A stretch of 64,000 nucleotides of DNA from VRUE01 sp963737575. Lineage in GTDB: Bacteria; Actinomycetota; Thermoleophilia; Solirubrobacterales; 70-9. Position numbers and translations under genes: made by a program. Of this stretch, positions 1 to 8,582 are shown one piece after another; the first letter of the stretch is position 1; each line of letters opens with the position of its first letter. The DNA lies in assembly GCA_963737575.1 (NCBI GenBank), contig CAVTTJ010000008.1:212594-276593 (forward strand), read 5' to 3'. A model generated the notes under the pieces. The model did not search any database, was not told the origin of the DNA, and was given only the letters and a program-made list of their open reading frames with translations.

Positions 1-1163
1 CCAGCGGCGCCGCCTCGAGCTCGGCAGGGCACCGGGCCCGCCGTCCCGACGTCCGCATCAACCGCGGACGCCTGCGCGTGCTCGGCTACCTCACGGGGTC
101 GAAATTCACCTTCACCACCGTCGGTCCGCAGGTCGGCCCACCGCTGAAGTCCGGGAGCTCGGGCTTCACCCTTCTCGCCCGGGGCCGCCACGGCCAGATC
201 CTGCACCGCACCTCGATGGCGGCGCAGGAGATCCACCAGGACGAGGTCGCTGAGCTGCAGGAACTCTCGGCGGAAATTCCCAGCGGGGGAGTCGCGAGCG
301 TCGAAGTGCTCGACAACGGCGTCGCGGTGGCGAAACGGAAGCGCCCGGGCCCTCGACCCAAGGTTCGACTCATTGCCCCGCGGCGGGGGGCGACGGTCGG
401 GGGGCCGCGGACTGTGGCCGTGAGTTGGAGAGCCGTCGGTGCCGGCGGCAAGGACAGCAGCGCCTCCGTCGACTTCTCAGGAGACGGAGGGCACACCTGG
501 CAGTCCGTCTACATCGGACCGGATCGCGGCAGGGCACGGATCCCCGGGAGCTACCTTGCGGCATCCCGCCGAGCGCGGCTCCGGGTGCGCGTCAACGACG
601 GTTTCGACGAAGCGGTCGCCACCTCCGACATATTCACCAGCCGCGCATCTCCGCCGGTGGTGACGATCGCCAGGACCCCCAAGGTGCTGCCCGGGGACAC
701 CCGCCTGCAGCTGACCGGACAGGCATTCCAACCCGGGCCGCAGGCGCTCAGTGGAAAGAGGCTGCGCTGGTTCGACGGCTCCGTCCCGCTCGGCAGCGGG
801 CCGTCGATCATGGCGGGCCCCCTCCCTCCGGGCAAGAACCACATACGACTCGTCGCTCACGGAGCCGGTGGATCGACCGCGACGGCGAGCGCGGTGGTCA
901 AGGTGACCCCCGTCCGACTTCCGTTCCTGCGGGTCTCGCTTCCGAAGAAGGTTTCCCCAGGGGCGAAGAGGATCGTGCTTAGGGCACGCTCGGCCGTGCC
1001 GACCCTTCTCACGGTCAACAAGACCAAGTTCAAGGTCGGGGAGAAGGCAAAGAAGCTGGTCGTCGCGATCGGGCGACGAACGCCCGCCTGGCTCCAGATG
1101 ACGGTCACGGCAAACGGCGTCCGCACCCCCTTCGCCGCGATTGTCAGGAGGGGCGCCGTCTGA
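1..1163 (+). CDS. Secreted/surface Ig-like protein, C-terminal part (enters from left edge)
   Basis: The frame is open from the first bases and ends with TGA at 1161-1163, so the true start lies left of the window; the GTG at 78 is only an internal candidate. The visible part (about 387 codons) is rich in Ser, Gly, Arg and Val. It has bacterial Ig/sugar-binding-like stretches, for example SVDFSGDGGHTWQSVYIG followed by a beta-rich region and a second module beginning PPVVTIA. The C-terminal about 80 residues are Lys/Arg-rich beta strands, as in several other surface proteins of this window. No catalytic motif is visible, so I give no function beyond probable extracellular location. The 3' end overlaps the convergent gene at 1144 by 20 bp. 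Confidence 0.6.
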   Translation, partial: SGAASSSAGHRARRPDVRINRGRLRVLGYLTGSKFTFTTVGPQVGPPLKSGSSGFTLLARGRHGQILHRTSMAAQEIHQDEVAELQELSAEIPSGGVASVEVLDNGVAVAKRKRPGPRPKVRLIAPRRGATVGGPRTVAVSWRAVGAGGKDSSASVDFSGDGGHTWQSVYIGPDRGRARIPGSYLAASRRARLRVRVNDGFDEAVATSDIFTSRASPPVVTIARTPKVLPGDTRLQLTGQAFQPGPQALSGKRLRWFDGSVPLGSGPSIMAGPLPPGKNHIRLVAHGAGGSTATASAVVKVTPVRLPFLRVSLPKKVSPGAKRIVLRARSAVPTLLTVNKTKFKVGEKAKKLVVAIGRRTPAWLQMTVTANGVRTPFAAIVRRGAV

Positions 1164-1584
1164 ATCTGCTGCGGACGAAGCCCGGCCAGGCTCGCGGGCG
1201 CCGCAGCAGGGAAAGTACGAGGGGAAGTGAGTCGAAATAGGTGAAGCGCTCCGTCGCCCGACCGTTCTCGTCGAGGACGAAGCGGTCGACCGACTCCCAG
1301 GAGACCGCGGCTCCGCCGGCAGTGCCCCGAACCGTGAACTCGATCAGGACCCCATCTCGGGTGGCACCCCAACGGTGAACTTCGGCGGTCATGTCAGGGA
1401 TCAGCTCGAAGAGATCGGCGAAGGCGCGCCTTCCTTCCTCCAAACCGTATGTCGTCGCGGTCATCGGGGCGGAAAGGCGGACGTCGGGCGCCAGCACCGT
1501 GTCGAGCCGCTCCACCGTCGGTGCCCGCCAGAACTCGGTGAACCGCCTGACGAAGTCCACCGCCCGCTCTTCGTCCCGGCCCAT
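1144..1584 (-). CDS. SnoaL/NTF2-like protein
   Basis: This is a 146-residue protein with the size and order of an NTF2-like alpha+beta cone. It has an N-terminal helix (VDFVRRFTEFW), a segment LDTVLAPDVRLSAP, then strands AEVHRWGATRDGVLIEFTVRG and a closing WESVDRFVLDENGRATERF. Family members include ketosteroid-isomerase-like enzymes and many proteins with no known reaction, and nothing here identifies a substrate. It starts at an ATG at 1584, 80 bp from the divergently placed infA. A second NTF2-like protein lies at 45635-46012. The fold assignment is fairly safe; the function is unknown. Confidence 0.75.
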   Translation of the reverse strand: MGRDEERAVDFVRRFTEFWRAPTVERLDTVLAPDVRLSAPMTATTYGLEEGRRAFADLFELIPDMTAEVHRWGATRDGVLIEFTVRGTAGGAAVSWESVDRFVLDENGRATERFTYFDSLPLVLSLLRRPRAWPGFVRSRFRRRPS

Positions 1585-1664
1585 GCCCAGACCGTATCGA
1601 GGGCCGCAATCGCCGCGAAAGCCGACACCGTCGGGTCTCCCCGGTCAGGTAGCCTCTCGGTCGA

Positions 1665-1883
1665 ATGGCCAAAGAGGAGAAGATCGAGATGGAGGGCGAG
1701 ATCACCGAGGCCCTCCCCAACACGATGTTCCGCGTCAAACTCGACAACGAGCACGAGGTGCTCGGCCACATCTCCGGCAAGATGCGCCGCCACTACATCA
1801 GGATCCTTCCCGGTGACAGGGTGAAGATCGAGCTCTCGCCCTACGACCTCGACCGGGGTCGCATCACCTACCGATACAAATAG
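1665..1883 (+). CDS. infA: Translation initiation factor IF-1
   Basis: The 72-residue S1-fold (OB) protein starts MAKEEKIEMEGEITEALPN and carries the family signatures FRVKLDNEHEVLGHISGKMR and GDRVKIELSPYDLDRGRI. The length equals the usual 71-73 residues. IF-1 binds the ribosomal A site and helps IF-2 and IF-3 select initiator tRNA. Here the gene is not in the usual ribosomal-protein (rpmJ-rpsM) operon: it stands alone between an NTF2-like gene and the 3' end of a glycosidase operon. A canonical copy may therefore exist elsewhere, but this one has no visible defect. Confidence 0.95.
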   Translation: MAKEEKIEMEGEITEALPNTMFRVKLDNEHEVLGHISGKMRRHYIRILPGDRVKIELSPYDLDRGRITYRYK

Positions 1884-1911
1884 CCGCCTGGCTGCGTCCT
1901 TGCCAGATTGG

Positions 1912-3072
1912 TTATTCGGTCATCTCCGCGACCAGGGCCGACCAGGCGAAGTCGACCGCGCCGAGGCCCGTACCGTCGCGCGGGTCGTAGTACTCGCGCA
2001 GACCCTCTCGCTCGACCGCGCCGAACAGGCCCGCGGCCAGCCGCGCGGCCTCGGCCTCATAGCCGAGCCGGCGCATCCCGATCCAGACCATCCAGGCCGA
2101 GTTGACCCAGGTCGGTCCGCGCCAGTAGCGGCGGATCGGGCCGCGACCGCCGCCCGGCTCGTAGCTGGGCTCGCTGGCGGCGACCGAGGGCGGCGCGATC
2201 GGCGTCGCGAACTCGCGCGCGGAAAGCAGGTGCTCCTCGACCAGCCGGCGCCCGATCTCCTCCGGTAGGTCGGGCAGCGCCAACGGCGCCAGCGATGCCC
2301 ATGTGATCGTCCGCGGCCGCAGGCCGCCGGGCTGGGCCTCATCGATGAACAGGCCTCGCCTCTCGTCCCAGAGGCGGGCGACGAGCGCCGGGGTCGCCGA
2401 GGGCCGGCCCAGCGCCTGCAGCGAGAGCGACCAGAAGGTGTTGACCAGCACCTCGCAGAGGAGGGGCCCGCCGGCGTCGCGGACCCGCGCCGCGTCGAAC
2501 CCGAGCCGGCGGTTGCGCCGCACCAGACAGGGGAAGCCGATCCTGCCGTTGGCCCGCCGGCCCCAGACCTCTTCGAACTTCGGCGAGGCGTCGAGGCCCG
2601 ACTCGTCAGGCTGGAGGATCCAGAGCAGCCCGTCCGCCTCGATGTCCCTGTGGCGCGCCAGCCACTCGACCTGGGCGGAGATCCGCGCCTCCTCCAGAGG
2701 ATCGCCGACGGCCGTGCGCCAGGCCCAGGCGAGCAGCGGCGGCTGGATCGTCTCGGTCTGGAACGAGCGCCGCGAGGCGACGTTGTAGAAGGGCAGCCGG
2801 CCGAGTGAGACCGGCCGGTCCCAGAAGATCGTGTGGCCGATGAACCCGTCCTCACGCTGGGCCGCGAGCAGGCTCTCGAGCTCGCGACGCGGGCGGGCGG
2901 GGTCGAAACGGCGCCAGACGATCGCCGCGAAGCAGGAGTCCCAGTACCACTGCCACGGGTAGCGGTTGGGGCTCGGCCGCGTGTAGGCGAAGCCCGTTCC
3001 GTCGCGCTCGCCCTCGAGCCAGTTGCCGCGCAGCACCCGCTCGGCGATCTCGACGACTGCCGCGCCGGCCAT
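1912..3072 (-). CDS. MGH1-like glycoside hydrolase (GH63/alpha,alpha-barrel)
   Basis: The 386-residue protein has the (alpha/alpha)6-barrel motifs of mannosylglycerate hydrolase-like enzymes. Near residue 30 is YPWQWYWDSCFAAIVW, with the conserved Trp-Asp of the substrate pocket. Further on are RREDG-like QREDGFIGHTIFW and, near residue 315, RRYWRGPTWVNSAWMVW, the usual YWRGP-x-W signature. It probably hydrolyses a glycoside in the cytoplasm, as no signal peptide is seen; the substrate cannot be read. The ATG at 3072 overlaps the TGA of the upstream permease gene (TGATG), so it is the last gene of an exporter operon. Longer upstream readings in this frame only shadow the permease. Confidence 0.85.
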   Translation of the reverse strand: MAGAAVVEIAERVLRGNWLEGERDGTGFAYTRPSPNRYPWQWYWDSCFAAIVWRRFDPARPRRELESLLAAQREDGFIGHTIFWDRPVSLGRLPFYNVASRRSFQTETIQPPLLAWAWRTAVGDPLEEARISAQVEWLARHRDIEADGLLWILQPDESGLDASPKFEEVWGRRANGRIGFPCLVRRNRRLGFDAARVRDAGGPLLCEVLVNTFWSLSLQALGRPSATPALVARLWDERRGLFIDEAQPGGLRPRTITWASLAPLALPDLPEEIGRRLVEEHLLSAREFATPIAPPSVAASEPSYEPGGGRGPIRRYWRGPTWVNSAWMVWIGMRRLGYEAEAARLAAGLFGAVEREGLREYYDPRDGTGLGAVDFAWSALVAEMTE

Positions 3073-3839
3073 CAGATCGCCGTCCGCCGCATCCCCCGCA
3101 GCGAGAGCGCTGCGACCACGGCAAGCATCCCGGCCACGGCGACGAAGCCCGGCCAGGTTTCGGCCCACGTGATCGAGCCGACGAAGCCCTGGCGGACGGC
3201 GTCGACGACAGCCGTCATCGGGTTGATTTCGGCGACCGTGCGCAGCCACCCCTGCAGCAAGGCCAGCGGTGCGTAGGCGGTGGTCAGGAATATCAACGCC
3301 AGCATCCCCGCCTGCATCAGCGGCGCCGCCGACTGGCTCCTGTAGCGGAGTGCCAGCGCCGAGGCGTAGCAGGCGGCCACCGCGGCGGTTGCGGCGACCA
3401 TCGCGTAGGTGATCAGAATGCCGCCCACACCGGGCCAGTGGGCGCCGATCACGAAGGCGACGGCCAGCACGAGGGTCGCCGGGATGAAGGCCCGGATGCT
3501 GGCCGAGAGGACGGTCCCCGCCAGCAGTACCCAGCGCGGGGCGGGGGAGGCGAGCAGCCGGTCGAACCATCCCTGTTCGATGTCGCGCGCGAGGTTGACC
3601 CCGGTGGCCGCTCCGGTGAACCCGGCCCCCTGGAGGACGCTGACCGGGATCACGAAGCTCGGATAGCTGTCGGTGGTGAAGCCGGTCAGCGCGGTCAGGC
3701 TGCCGAACACGCCATTGATGCCGAGGAAGAAGATCGTCGGTGCCAGGACTCCCGGGATCGCCGCCCCAGGGACGCGGATCAGCTCGTTGCGGGCGCGGGA
3801 GGTGAGGGCGCTGATCGTCGCCAAGTTCCGGCGCCACAT
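3072..3839 (-). CDS. ABC-2 type exporter permease (distal copy)
   Basis: About 255 residues with six hydrophobic segments typical of DrrB/NodJ-type ABC-2 permeases. The conserved region EQGWFDRLLASPAPRWVLLAG sits after TM2 and NPMTAVVDAVRQGFVG before the last TM. I chose the ATG at 3839 (MWRRNLATISALTSRARNEL) because it follows the stop of the preceding permease by one base; upstream in-frame codons lie inside that gene. It should pair with the permease at 3841-4626 as a heterodimer driven by the ATPase at 4623-5588. The exported compound is unknown; drug or lipid-linked molecules are usual for the family. Confidence 0.9.
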   Translation of the reverse strand: MWRRNLATISALTSRARNELIRVPGAAIPGVLAPTIFFLGINGVFGSLTALTGFTTDSYPSFVIPVSVLQGAGFTGAATGVNLARDIEQGWFDRLLASPAPRWVLLAGTVLSASIRAFIPATLVLAVAFVIGAHWPGVGGILITYAMVAATAAVAACYASALALRYRSQSAAPLMQAGMLALIFLTTAYAPLALLQGWLRTVAEINPMTAVVDAVRQGFVGSITWAETWPGFVAVAGMLAVVAALSLRGMRRTAI

Positions 3840-3840
3840 C

Positions 3841-4626
3841 TCAGCCTCCCGTCCGCAGGCGGTGGCGTAGGGCGCGGGCGCTGAGGGCGAAGGAGACGAT
3901 CGCGATTCCGAGGATCGCGATCGCGGCATCCAGCACGTCGCCGCCGTTGAGGCCGGAGATGATCGGCTCGCGAATGCCTTCGACGACGAAGCTCATCGGG
4001 TTGTAGGCGGCGATCGTCCGCGCCGGCTCGATCATCAGCTCTTCGGGGAAGAAGGCGGTGGAGAGGAAGAGGACGACGAAGACAAGCGGAAAGAGGCCCT
4101 GGACGACGCTTGCCCTGCCGGTCCGCAGCGCCACCGAGGACCCGATGCCCCCGATCGCGACCGCGGCGGCCATCGCGACCGCGATCGCGACCAGGGCGCC
4201 GGGCACGCCGCCGGCTATTTCGGCGCCGAACACGAGGCCGATCGCGAGGAACCAGAGCGCGCCGACAAGCCCGAGGGCGGCGGTGCCGGCGAGGCGGCCG
4301 AGGACGACCGTATAGCGCGAGATCGGCGCCGCGAAAAGGCGGTCGGTGAAGCCCACCTCGATGTCGACGGCGAGCGCGATGCCGCCGCTGTTGGCGGCCA
4401 GCATCAGCGACTGCATGATCGCCCCGGCGAGCATGAACTGGAGGAAGCTCTGGACCGGCGGGAAGCCGGGCAGGTCGATCGCCGAGCCGGCGCCGCCGGT
4501 CTGGACCGCCAGCAGCAGCGTCGGGAAGACGAGGATCGGCGCCAGCAGCTGCGGGCGGCGGAACGTCTGCAGGACCGAGCGGCGACCGAGCGCCCACACG
4601 ACCCGCAGGTTCATGCCGAGATTCAT
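3841..4626 (-). CDS. ABC-2 type exporter permease (proximal copy)
   Basis: The 261-residue integral membrane protein has six predicted TM segments. The ABC-2 signature DIEVGFTDRLFAAPISRY corresponds to EQGWFDRLLASPAPR in the adjacent permease, and NPMSFVVEGIREPI corresponds to its NPMTAVVDAVRQ. The two permeases are therefore diverged paralogues. Its ATG overlaps the ATPase stop by 4 nt (ATGA), which suggests translational coupling in an ATPase-permease-permease transporter. Start choice: the overlapping ATG is preferred over the internal Met at residue 5. Confidence 0.9.
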   Translation of the reverse strand: MNLGMNLRVVWALGRRSVLQTFRRPQLLAPILVFPTLLLAVQTGGAGSAIDLPGFPPVQSFLQFMLAGAIMQSLMLAANSGGIALAVDIEVGFTDRLFAAPISRYTVVLGRLAGTAALGLVGALWFLAIGLVFGAEIAGGVPGALVAIAVAMAAAVAIGGIGSSVALRTGRASVVQGLFPLVFVVLFLSTAFFPEELMIEPARTIAAYNPMSFVVEGIREPIISGLNGGDVLDAAIAILGIAIVSFALSARALRHRLRTGG

Positions 4627-5588
4627 TCGGGCTCCAGGGGAGCCGAGTATCCGGTCGGAACTTGGACGTGGCGGCCGGTCGTCGCGACGAAGACGTCGTC
4701 GAGCGTGGGGTGGACGAGCTCGAGCGAGGCCACCTCGATTCCGGCCTCGTCGAGCGCCCGCACGACCCGCGGGATGTCGGCGGCGCCATGCTCGACTTCG
4801 ACCATCACCGTGCGGCCGTCCACCGGGGGCATCAGCTTCCCGATCTCGGCGCAGACGCGCTCGGCGTCGGCGATCGAGCCCTCCTCGAGCTGAAGCTGGA
4901 TGTGGGGGTTGCCGATCTGGGATTTGAGCGAGCTCGGGGTGCCTTCGGCGACGATCCGGCCCGCGTCGATGATCGCGACGTTGTCGGCGAGCTGGTCGGC
5001 CTCCTCGAGGTACTGGGTCGTGAGGAAGACCGTGGTGCCCTCGTCGTTCAGCTCGCGCACCTCACCCCAGATCGTTTTGCGGCTGACCGGGTCGAGGCCG
5101 GTGGTCGGCTCGTCGAGGAAGAGGACGCGCGGGCGGTGGACCAGGGCCGCGGCGAGGTCGAGGCGGCGCTGCATCCCGCCCGAGTAGCCGCCGACCCGGC
5201 GATCGGCCGCATCGGCGAGGTCGACCCGTTCGAGCAGCTCGTCGGCGCGCCCTCGGCCCTCGGCCCCGCTCATCCCGTGCAGGGTGGCCTGAAGCCGCAG
5301 CAGCTCCCGCCCCGTCATCAGCGGATCGAGCGCCGCCTCCTGGAGCGCGACACCGATCGCGGAGCGGACCTGGCGGGCCTCGGCGACGACATCGTGGCCG
5401 GCGACGGTGGCGCTGCCGCCGGTCGGCAGAAGGAGCGTCGTAAGGATCCGCACCGTCGTCGTCTTTCCGGCGCCGTTGGGGCCGAGGAACGCGTAGATCT
5501 CTCCCTCCTCGACGGCGAGATCCACTCCGCAGACCGCGCGCACGTCTTCGAAGGCCCGTTCGAGCCCCTCGACGACGATCGCCCGCAT
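4623..5588 (-). CDS. ABC transporter ATPase, DrrA/daunorubicin-resistance type
   Basis: The 321-residue ATPase has Walker A GPNGAGKTTT (residues about 36-45), Q-loop near ALQEAALDP, signature YSGGMQRRLDLAAALVHRP, Walker B VLFLDEPTTGLDP and a switch His replaced by Gln in LTTQYLEEADQ. H-loop Gln/His variation occurs in DrrA-like proteins. The C-terminal about 90 residues match the DrrA-type domain (VHPTLDDVFVATTGRH). It powers export by the two permeases downstream. The ATG at 5588 overlaps the stop of the amidase gene (TGATG). Confidence 0.93.
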   Translation of the reverse strand: MRAIVVEGLERAFEDVRAVCGVDLAVEEGEIYAFLGPNGAGKTTTVRILTTLLLPTGGSATVAGHDVVAEARQVRSAIGVALQEAALDPLMTGRELLRLQATLHGMSGAEGRGRADELLERVDLADAADRRVGGYSGGMQRRLDLAAALVHRPRVLFLDEPTTGLDPVSRKTIWGEVRELNDEGTTVFLTTQYLEEADQLADNVAIIDAGRIVAEGTPSSLKSQIGNPHIQLQLEEGSIADAERVCAEIGKLMPPVDGRTVMVEVEHGAADIPRVVRALDEAGIEVASLELVHPTLDDVFVATTGRHVQVPTGYSAPLEPE

Positions 5589-6967
5589 CAGCGGCCGTCG
5601 GCTGCCGCGGGAGCGGTCTCGGCCAGCGGCGGCCGGGCATCGACCCAGCGGCGGCCGTTGGCCCGCTCGAGCGCCTCGGCCGCGTCGAGCAACAGCTCGT
5701 CGCGTCCCCAGGCCGCCTCGAGCTGGAGGCCGATCGGCAGCCCCCCGGAGCTGAGACCGGCCGGGACGCTGATCGCAGGCGTGCCGGTCAGGTTGGCGAG
5801 GGCGCCGCCGCGGACGTTGGCGCGATCTGCGGTCTCGGTGCCGGAGGGAAGCTTGACGATCGGCGCCTCGAGCGGCGGCGCCGGCGCCGGAACCGTCGGC
5901 CAGGCGAGCACGTCGACGTCCTCGAAGAGGGCGGCGAGACGGCGCCGGGTGAGGGTTCGGACCCGGTGCGCCTGGGATACCGCGACCGCCGGGATCAGCA
6001 TCCGGTACTTGAGCACGCCGCGGTTGATCATGCTGATCTCCGGGTCGAGGCAGTTGAGCCGCTCCGGGGTGACCCCGCCGAGCCCGTCGCTGTTGGCGAT
6101 CAGGATCGCCGCGATCGTGGCCTCGGCGAGATCGGGAAGCGCGACCTCCTGGATCGTGCCCCCGGTCTCGGCCCGGAGCATCTCGATTGCCTCATCGCAG
6201 GCGGTGCCGACCTCGGGGTCGACGTCCTCTGAGGGGACGTCGCGAACGACGCCGATCCGCAGGCCGGAGGCATCGCCCGAGGCAAGGCCCTCGCCGAAGA
6301 GCGCGCCGGCTAGGAGGCGGCAATCGGCGGCGTCGACGCAGAGCGGGCCGGAGACGATCGTCGTCGTAGTGTCCGCCGCATGGTGGCCGTCCATCGCCGA
6401 GCGGGCGAAGGTCGGCTTCAGCCCGGTCAGGCCGCAGTAGGCGGCGGGGTAGCGGACCGAGCCGAGGCCGTCGGCGCCAACGGCCCCGGCTATGAGGCGG
6501 GCGGAGACCGACGCGGCTGGGCCGCTGGAGGAGCCACCGGGACAGCGATCGGTGTCCCAGGGGTTGTGGGCGGGGCCATAGACGGAGATCGCCCCGGTGC
6601 TGCCGGAGCCGAGCTCTTCCATGTTCCCGACTCCGACGATCACGGCGCCGGCGTCGCGGAGGGCGCGGTAGGGGCCCGACTCCGCGGGCGCCGTCGGCTT
6701 CAGCAGTTCCGCGCTGCCGAAGCGCTGCGCCCGCCAGGGCAGCGGCCACTCGTCCTTGATCAAGACCGGGACGCCGCGGAGCGGGCCGGGAGGCGCGGTG
6801 GCGATCATCTCGCGCGAGCGCTCGGGGAAGGTCTCGACGACGGCGTTAAGGGCCGGGTTACGCTCCTCGATCCGGGCCAGGGCTTCGTCGAGGAGGTCCG
6901 AGGGGTGTGCCTCGCCGGAGGCGACGGCCTCCGCCTGCCCGCGCAGCGAGAGGTCGATCGATCTCAC
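5588..6967 (-). CDS. Amidase-signature family hydrolase
   Basis: The 459-residue enzyme has the Ser-cisSer-Lys triad regions of the amidase signature family: the Lys in PVLIKDEWPLP, the cis-Ser stretch CPGGSSSGPAASVSARL and the nucleophile stretch DGLGSVRYPAAYCGLTGLKP. The usual DTGGSIR is changed to DGLGSVR, but the Ser is kept. Family members cleave amides such as glutamine, biuret-type ureides or peptides; the specificity is unknown. The start is GTG at 6967, overlapping the TGA of the small upstream gene (GTGA). The DUF4089/AtzG-like partner upstream recalls the AtzE-AtzG amidase complex. Confidence 0.9.
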   Translation of the reverse strand: MRSIDLSLRGQAEAVASGEAHPSDLLDEALARIEERNPALNAVVETFPERSREMIATAPPGPLRGVPVLIKDEWPLPWRAQRFGSAELLKPTAPAESGPYRALRDAGAVIVGVGNMEELGSGSTGAISVYGPAHNPWDTDRCPGGSSSGPAASVSARLIAGAVGADGLGSVRYPAAYCGLTGLKPTFARSAMDGHHAADTTTTIVSGPLCVDAADCRLLAGALFGEGLASGDASGLRIGVVRDVPSEDVDPEVGTACDEAIEMLRAETGGTIQEVALPDLAEATIAAILIANSDGLGGVTPERLNCLDPEISMINRGVLKYRMLIPAVAVSQAHRVRTLTRRRLAALFEDVDVLAWPTVPAPAPPLEAPIVKLPSGTETADRANVRGGALANLTGTPAISVPAGLSSGGLPIGLQLEAAWGRDELLLDAAEALERANGRRWVDARPPLAETAPAAADGR

Positions 6968-7179
6968 GAGGCCTCCTCCGCCGCCGGCGCCTGTGAGAGA
7001 TCGGGGTTCCGCTCGGGGCTGACCGAGCCCGCGTCGAACTCGATCAGCTGGCGGATCGCGGGGCCGAAGACCTGGTGGACGCCGGTTATGACCGCGAGCT
7101 CGGTCTCATCCGCATCGATGCCCAGCGAGGCCAGGCCGGCTGCGATGAATTCCCCTCCGCGGTCGGGCGCGTCGTTCAT
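6964..7179 (-). CDS. AtzG-like (DUF4089) small amidase partner
   Basis: A 71-residue acidic helical protein (start ATG 7179). Its region FIAAGLASLGIDADETELAVITGVHQVF and the following helix resemble the short GatC/AtzG-like proteins usually encoded just before an amidase-signature enzyme. Known AtzG stabilises AtzE, as GatC does GatA. The gene overlaps the amidase start by 4 nt, supporting a one-to-one complex. The resemblance rests on size, helical pattern and context, so the family name is likely rather than certain. Confidence 0.7.
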   Translation of the reverse strand: MNDAPDRGGEFIAAGLASLGIDADETELAVITGVHQVFGPAIRQLIEFDAGSVSPERNPDLSQAPAAEEAS

Positions 7180-7322
7180 CCTCGGCGGCAACCCTAGAGG
7201 ACAGCCGGGGGCGCCTTCCTGGCCGGGATTGTGCAAATCGCGCTGCCGGCGGGCATTTGGCCCTGCGTCCAGGCAGAATCGGAGCCGCAACCCTGCCCTC
7301 GGGGCGGGGTTCCAGGTGAGTC

Positions 7323-8087
7323 TTGCTGACCGTTACCGATAGCCGAACGCAGCGCAGCCGGGCCGCCGCCGCCCTCTGCCTCGCCTGCGCGCTGGTCGCT
7401 CTGATCGCTTTCGCCCGCCCCGACGCCGCCGACTCGGCGCCCTCGCGGGTGATCGTCCTCGGCCAGACCGACGTCTCGCCGCCACCCTCCTGCCCGGGCA
7501 AGACCGTCAACAACGTCGAGATCGTCCCCTGCCGGGTCGAGGGTCACGTGACGGGATTCCAGGTCAACGCCGGCGGGGTGCCGGAACCGTACGTCGTCCC
7601 CTTCGACGGCAAGATCGTCGCCTGGTCGATCGCCCTCGCACGGCCCTCGCGCGAAGCGACGACGAAGACCACCGACGAGGTCGGGTTCTTCAACGAATTC
7701 CTCGGCTCGCCGTCGAAGGCCCGGATCGGGGTCCTGCGACGGCTCGAAGGGTCGAAACCGCCTCGCTACAAGCTGGTCCGCCAGAGCCCGCTCGTGACGC
7801 TCAACCCCTACTTCGGGAGCACCCCCGTCTTCGCCCTCGACCATCCGCTGAGCGTCGTCCAGGGTCAGGTCGTCGCCCTCACGGTCCCGACCTGGGCGCC
7901 GATGTTCGCCTTCAACGTCTCCGAAACGAATACCTGGCGCGGCAGCCGGGCGCCCGGCCACTGCGCCTCGAAGGAAGACATCCAGACCGGCCACCCCCAG
8001 CAGGGCGTAGGCAAGGTCAAGACCTACGGCTGCTTCTACTCCTCGGCGCGGCTGCTCTACACGGCGACGATCGTCAAGGGCCCCTGA
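7323..8087 (+). CDS. Secreted protein of unknown function
   Basis: The 254-residue protein has an N-terminal signal peptide: Arg-containing n-region, hydrophobic AAALCLACALVALIAFA, then a likely cleavage near ADSAPS. The mature part has four or five Cys (SCPGKTVNNVEIVPC, GHCASKED, TYGCFY) that could form disulfides, and a beta-rich pattern. The TTG start at 7323 is preceded by AGGTGA at 7314-7319. I recognise no family. It sits alone between the divergent amidase operon and a convergent zinc-ribbon gene 3 bp away. Confidence 0.7.
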   Translation: MLTVTDSRTQRSRAAAALCLACALVALIAFARPDAADSAPSRVIVLGQTDVSPPPSCPGKTVNNVEIVPCRVEGHVTGFQVNAGGVPEPYVVPFDGKIVAWSIALARPSREATTKTTDEVGFFNEFLGSPSKARIGVLRRLEGSKPPRYKLVRQSPLVTLNPYFGSTPVFALDHPLSVVQGQVVALTVPTWAPMFAFNVSETNTWRGSRAPGHCASKEDIQTGHPQQGVGKVKTYGCFYSSARLLYTATIVKGP

Positions 8088-8090
8088 GCC

Positions 8091-8354
8091 CTAGATCGCC
8101 TCTTGCCGCAGGCCGCAGTACGGGCAGTCGCTGACGTCTAGGCCGATCAGCTGGTCGCAGCGGCGGCAGGCGCGGAGGTTCTCGGGCGAGCGCGGCAGCG
8201 AGGAGGCCGACGGGGCGAGCGGCAGCACGGCGGCCACCGGGACCATCTCCTCTTCGGTCTCGCGATCGGCGTAGACCGAGCCCGGCTCGGCGTGGGCGAG
8301 GGCCTCGCGCCCGGACCCCGGCGCCCGCATCCGGTATAGCTGCCGCTGGTTCAT
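8091..8354 (-). CDS. Small zinc-ribbon protein
   Basis: An 87-residue protein whose C-terminus carries a treble-clef/zinc-ribbon pair, CRRC about residues 63-66 and CPYC about residues 77-80 (ACRRCDQLIGLDVSDCPYC). The first 55 residues are low-complexity with a Pro/Ala/Ser linker. I chose the ATG at 8354; the upstream in-frame extension is a shadow of the glycosyltransferase on the other strand. The role is unknown; similar double-Cys proteins are often zinc-binding adaptors. Confidence 0.7.
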   Translation of the reverse strand: MNQRQLYRMRAPGSGREALAHAEPGSVYADRETEEEMVPVAAVLPLAPSASSLPRSPENLRACRRCDQLIGLDVSDCPYCGLRQEAI

Positions 8355-8582
8355 GAGCGCGCACAATATCCCAGCCGCCACCTCCTCTGCTCTCGCTCGG
8401 GCCAGAAGAAACAGAGATGGACTGGCCCCTGCTCCCGCGTCCGGGAGTGGCGGACCTATGTCCGAGCTGCGCCCGACGATCGGAGAACCGATTAGCGAGC
8501 ATCGAATTCTGATTCTCTGCGAGCGGCGCCGATATGGCGCTTGCCGCCGCCCCCGGACGCGAAGCGGAGGAGGCGGCGGAAC

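Noticed and set aside
4662..6440. Long plus-strand open frame (592 codons)
   Set aside because: It is antisense to the ATPase and amidase genes, has Arg/Gly/Ala-rich shadow composition and no family motif.
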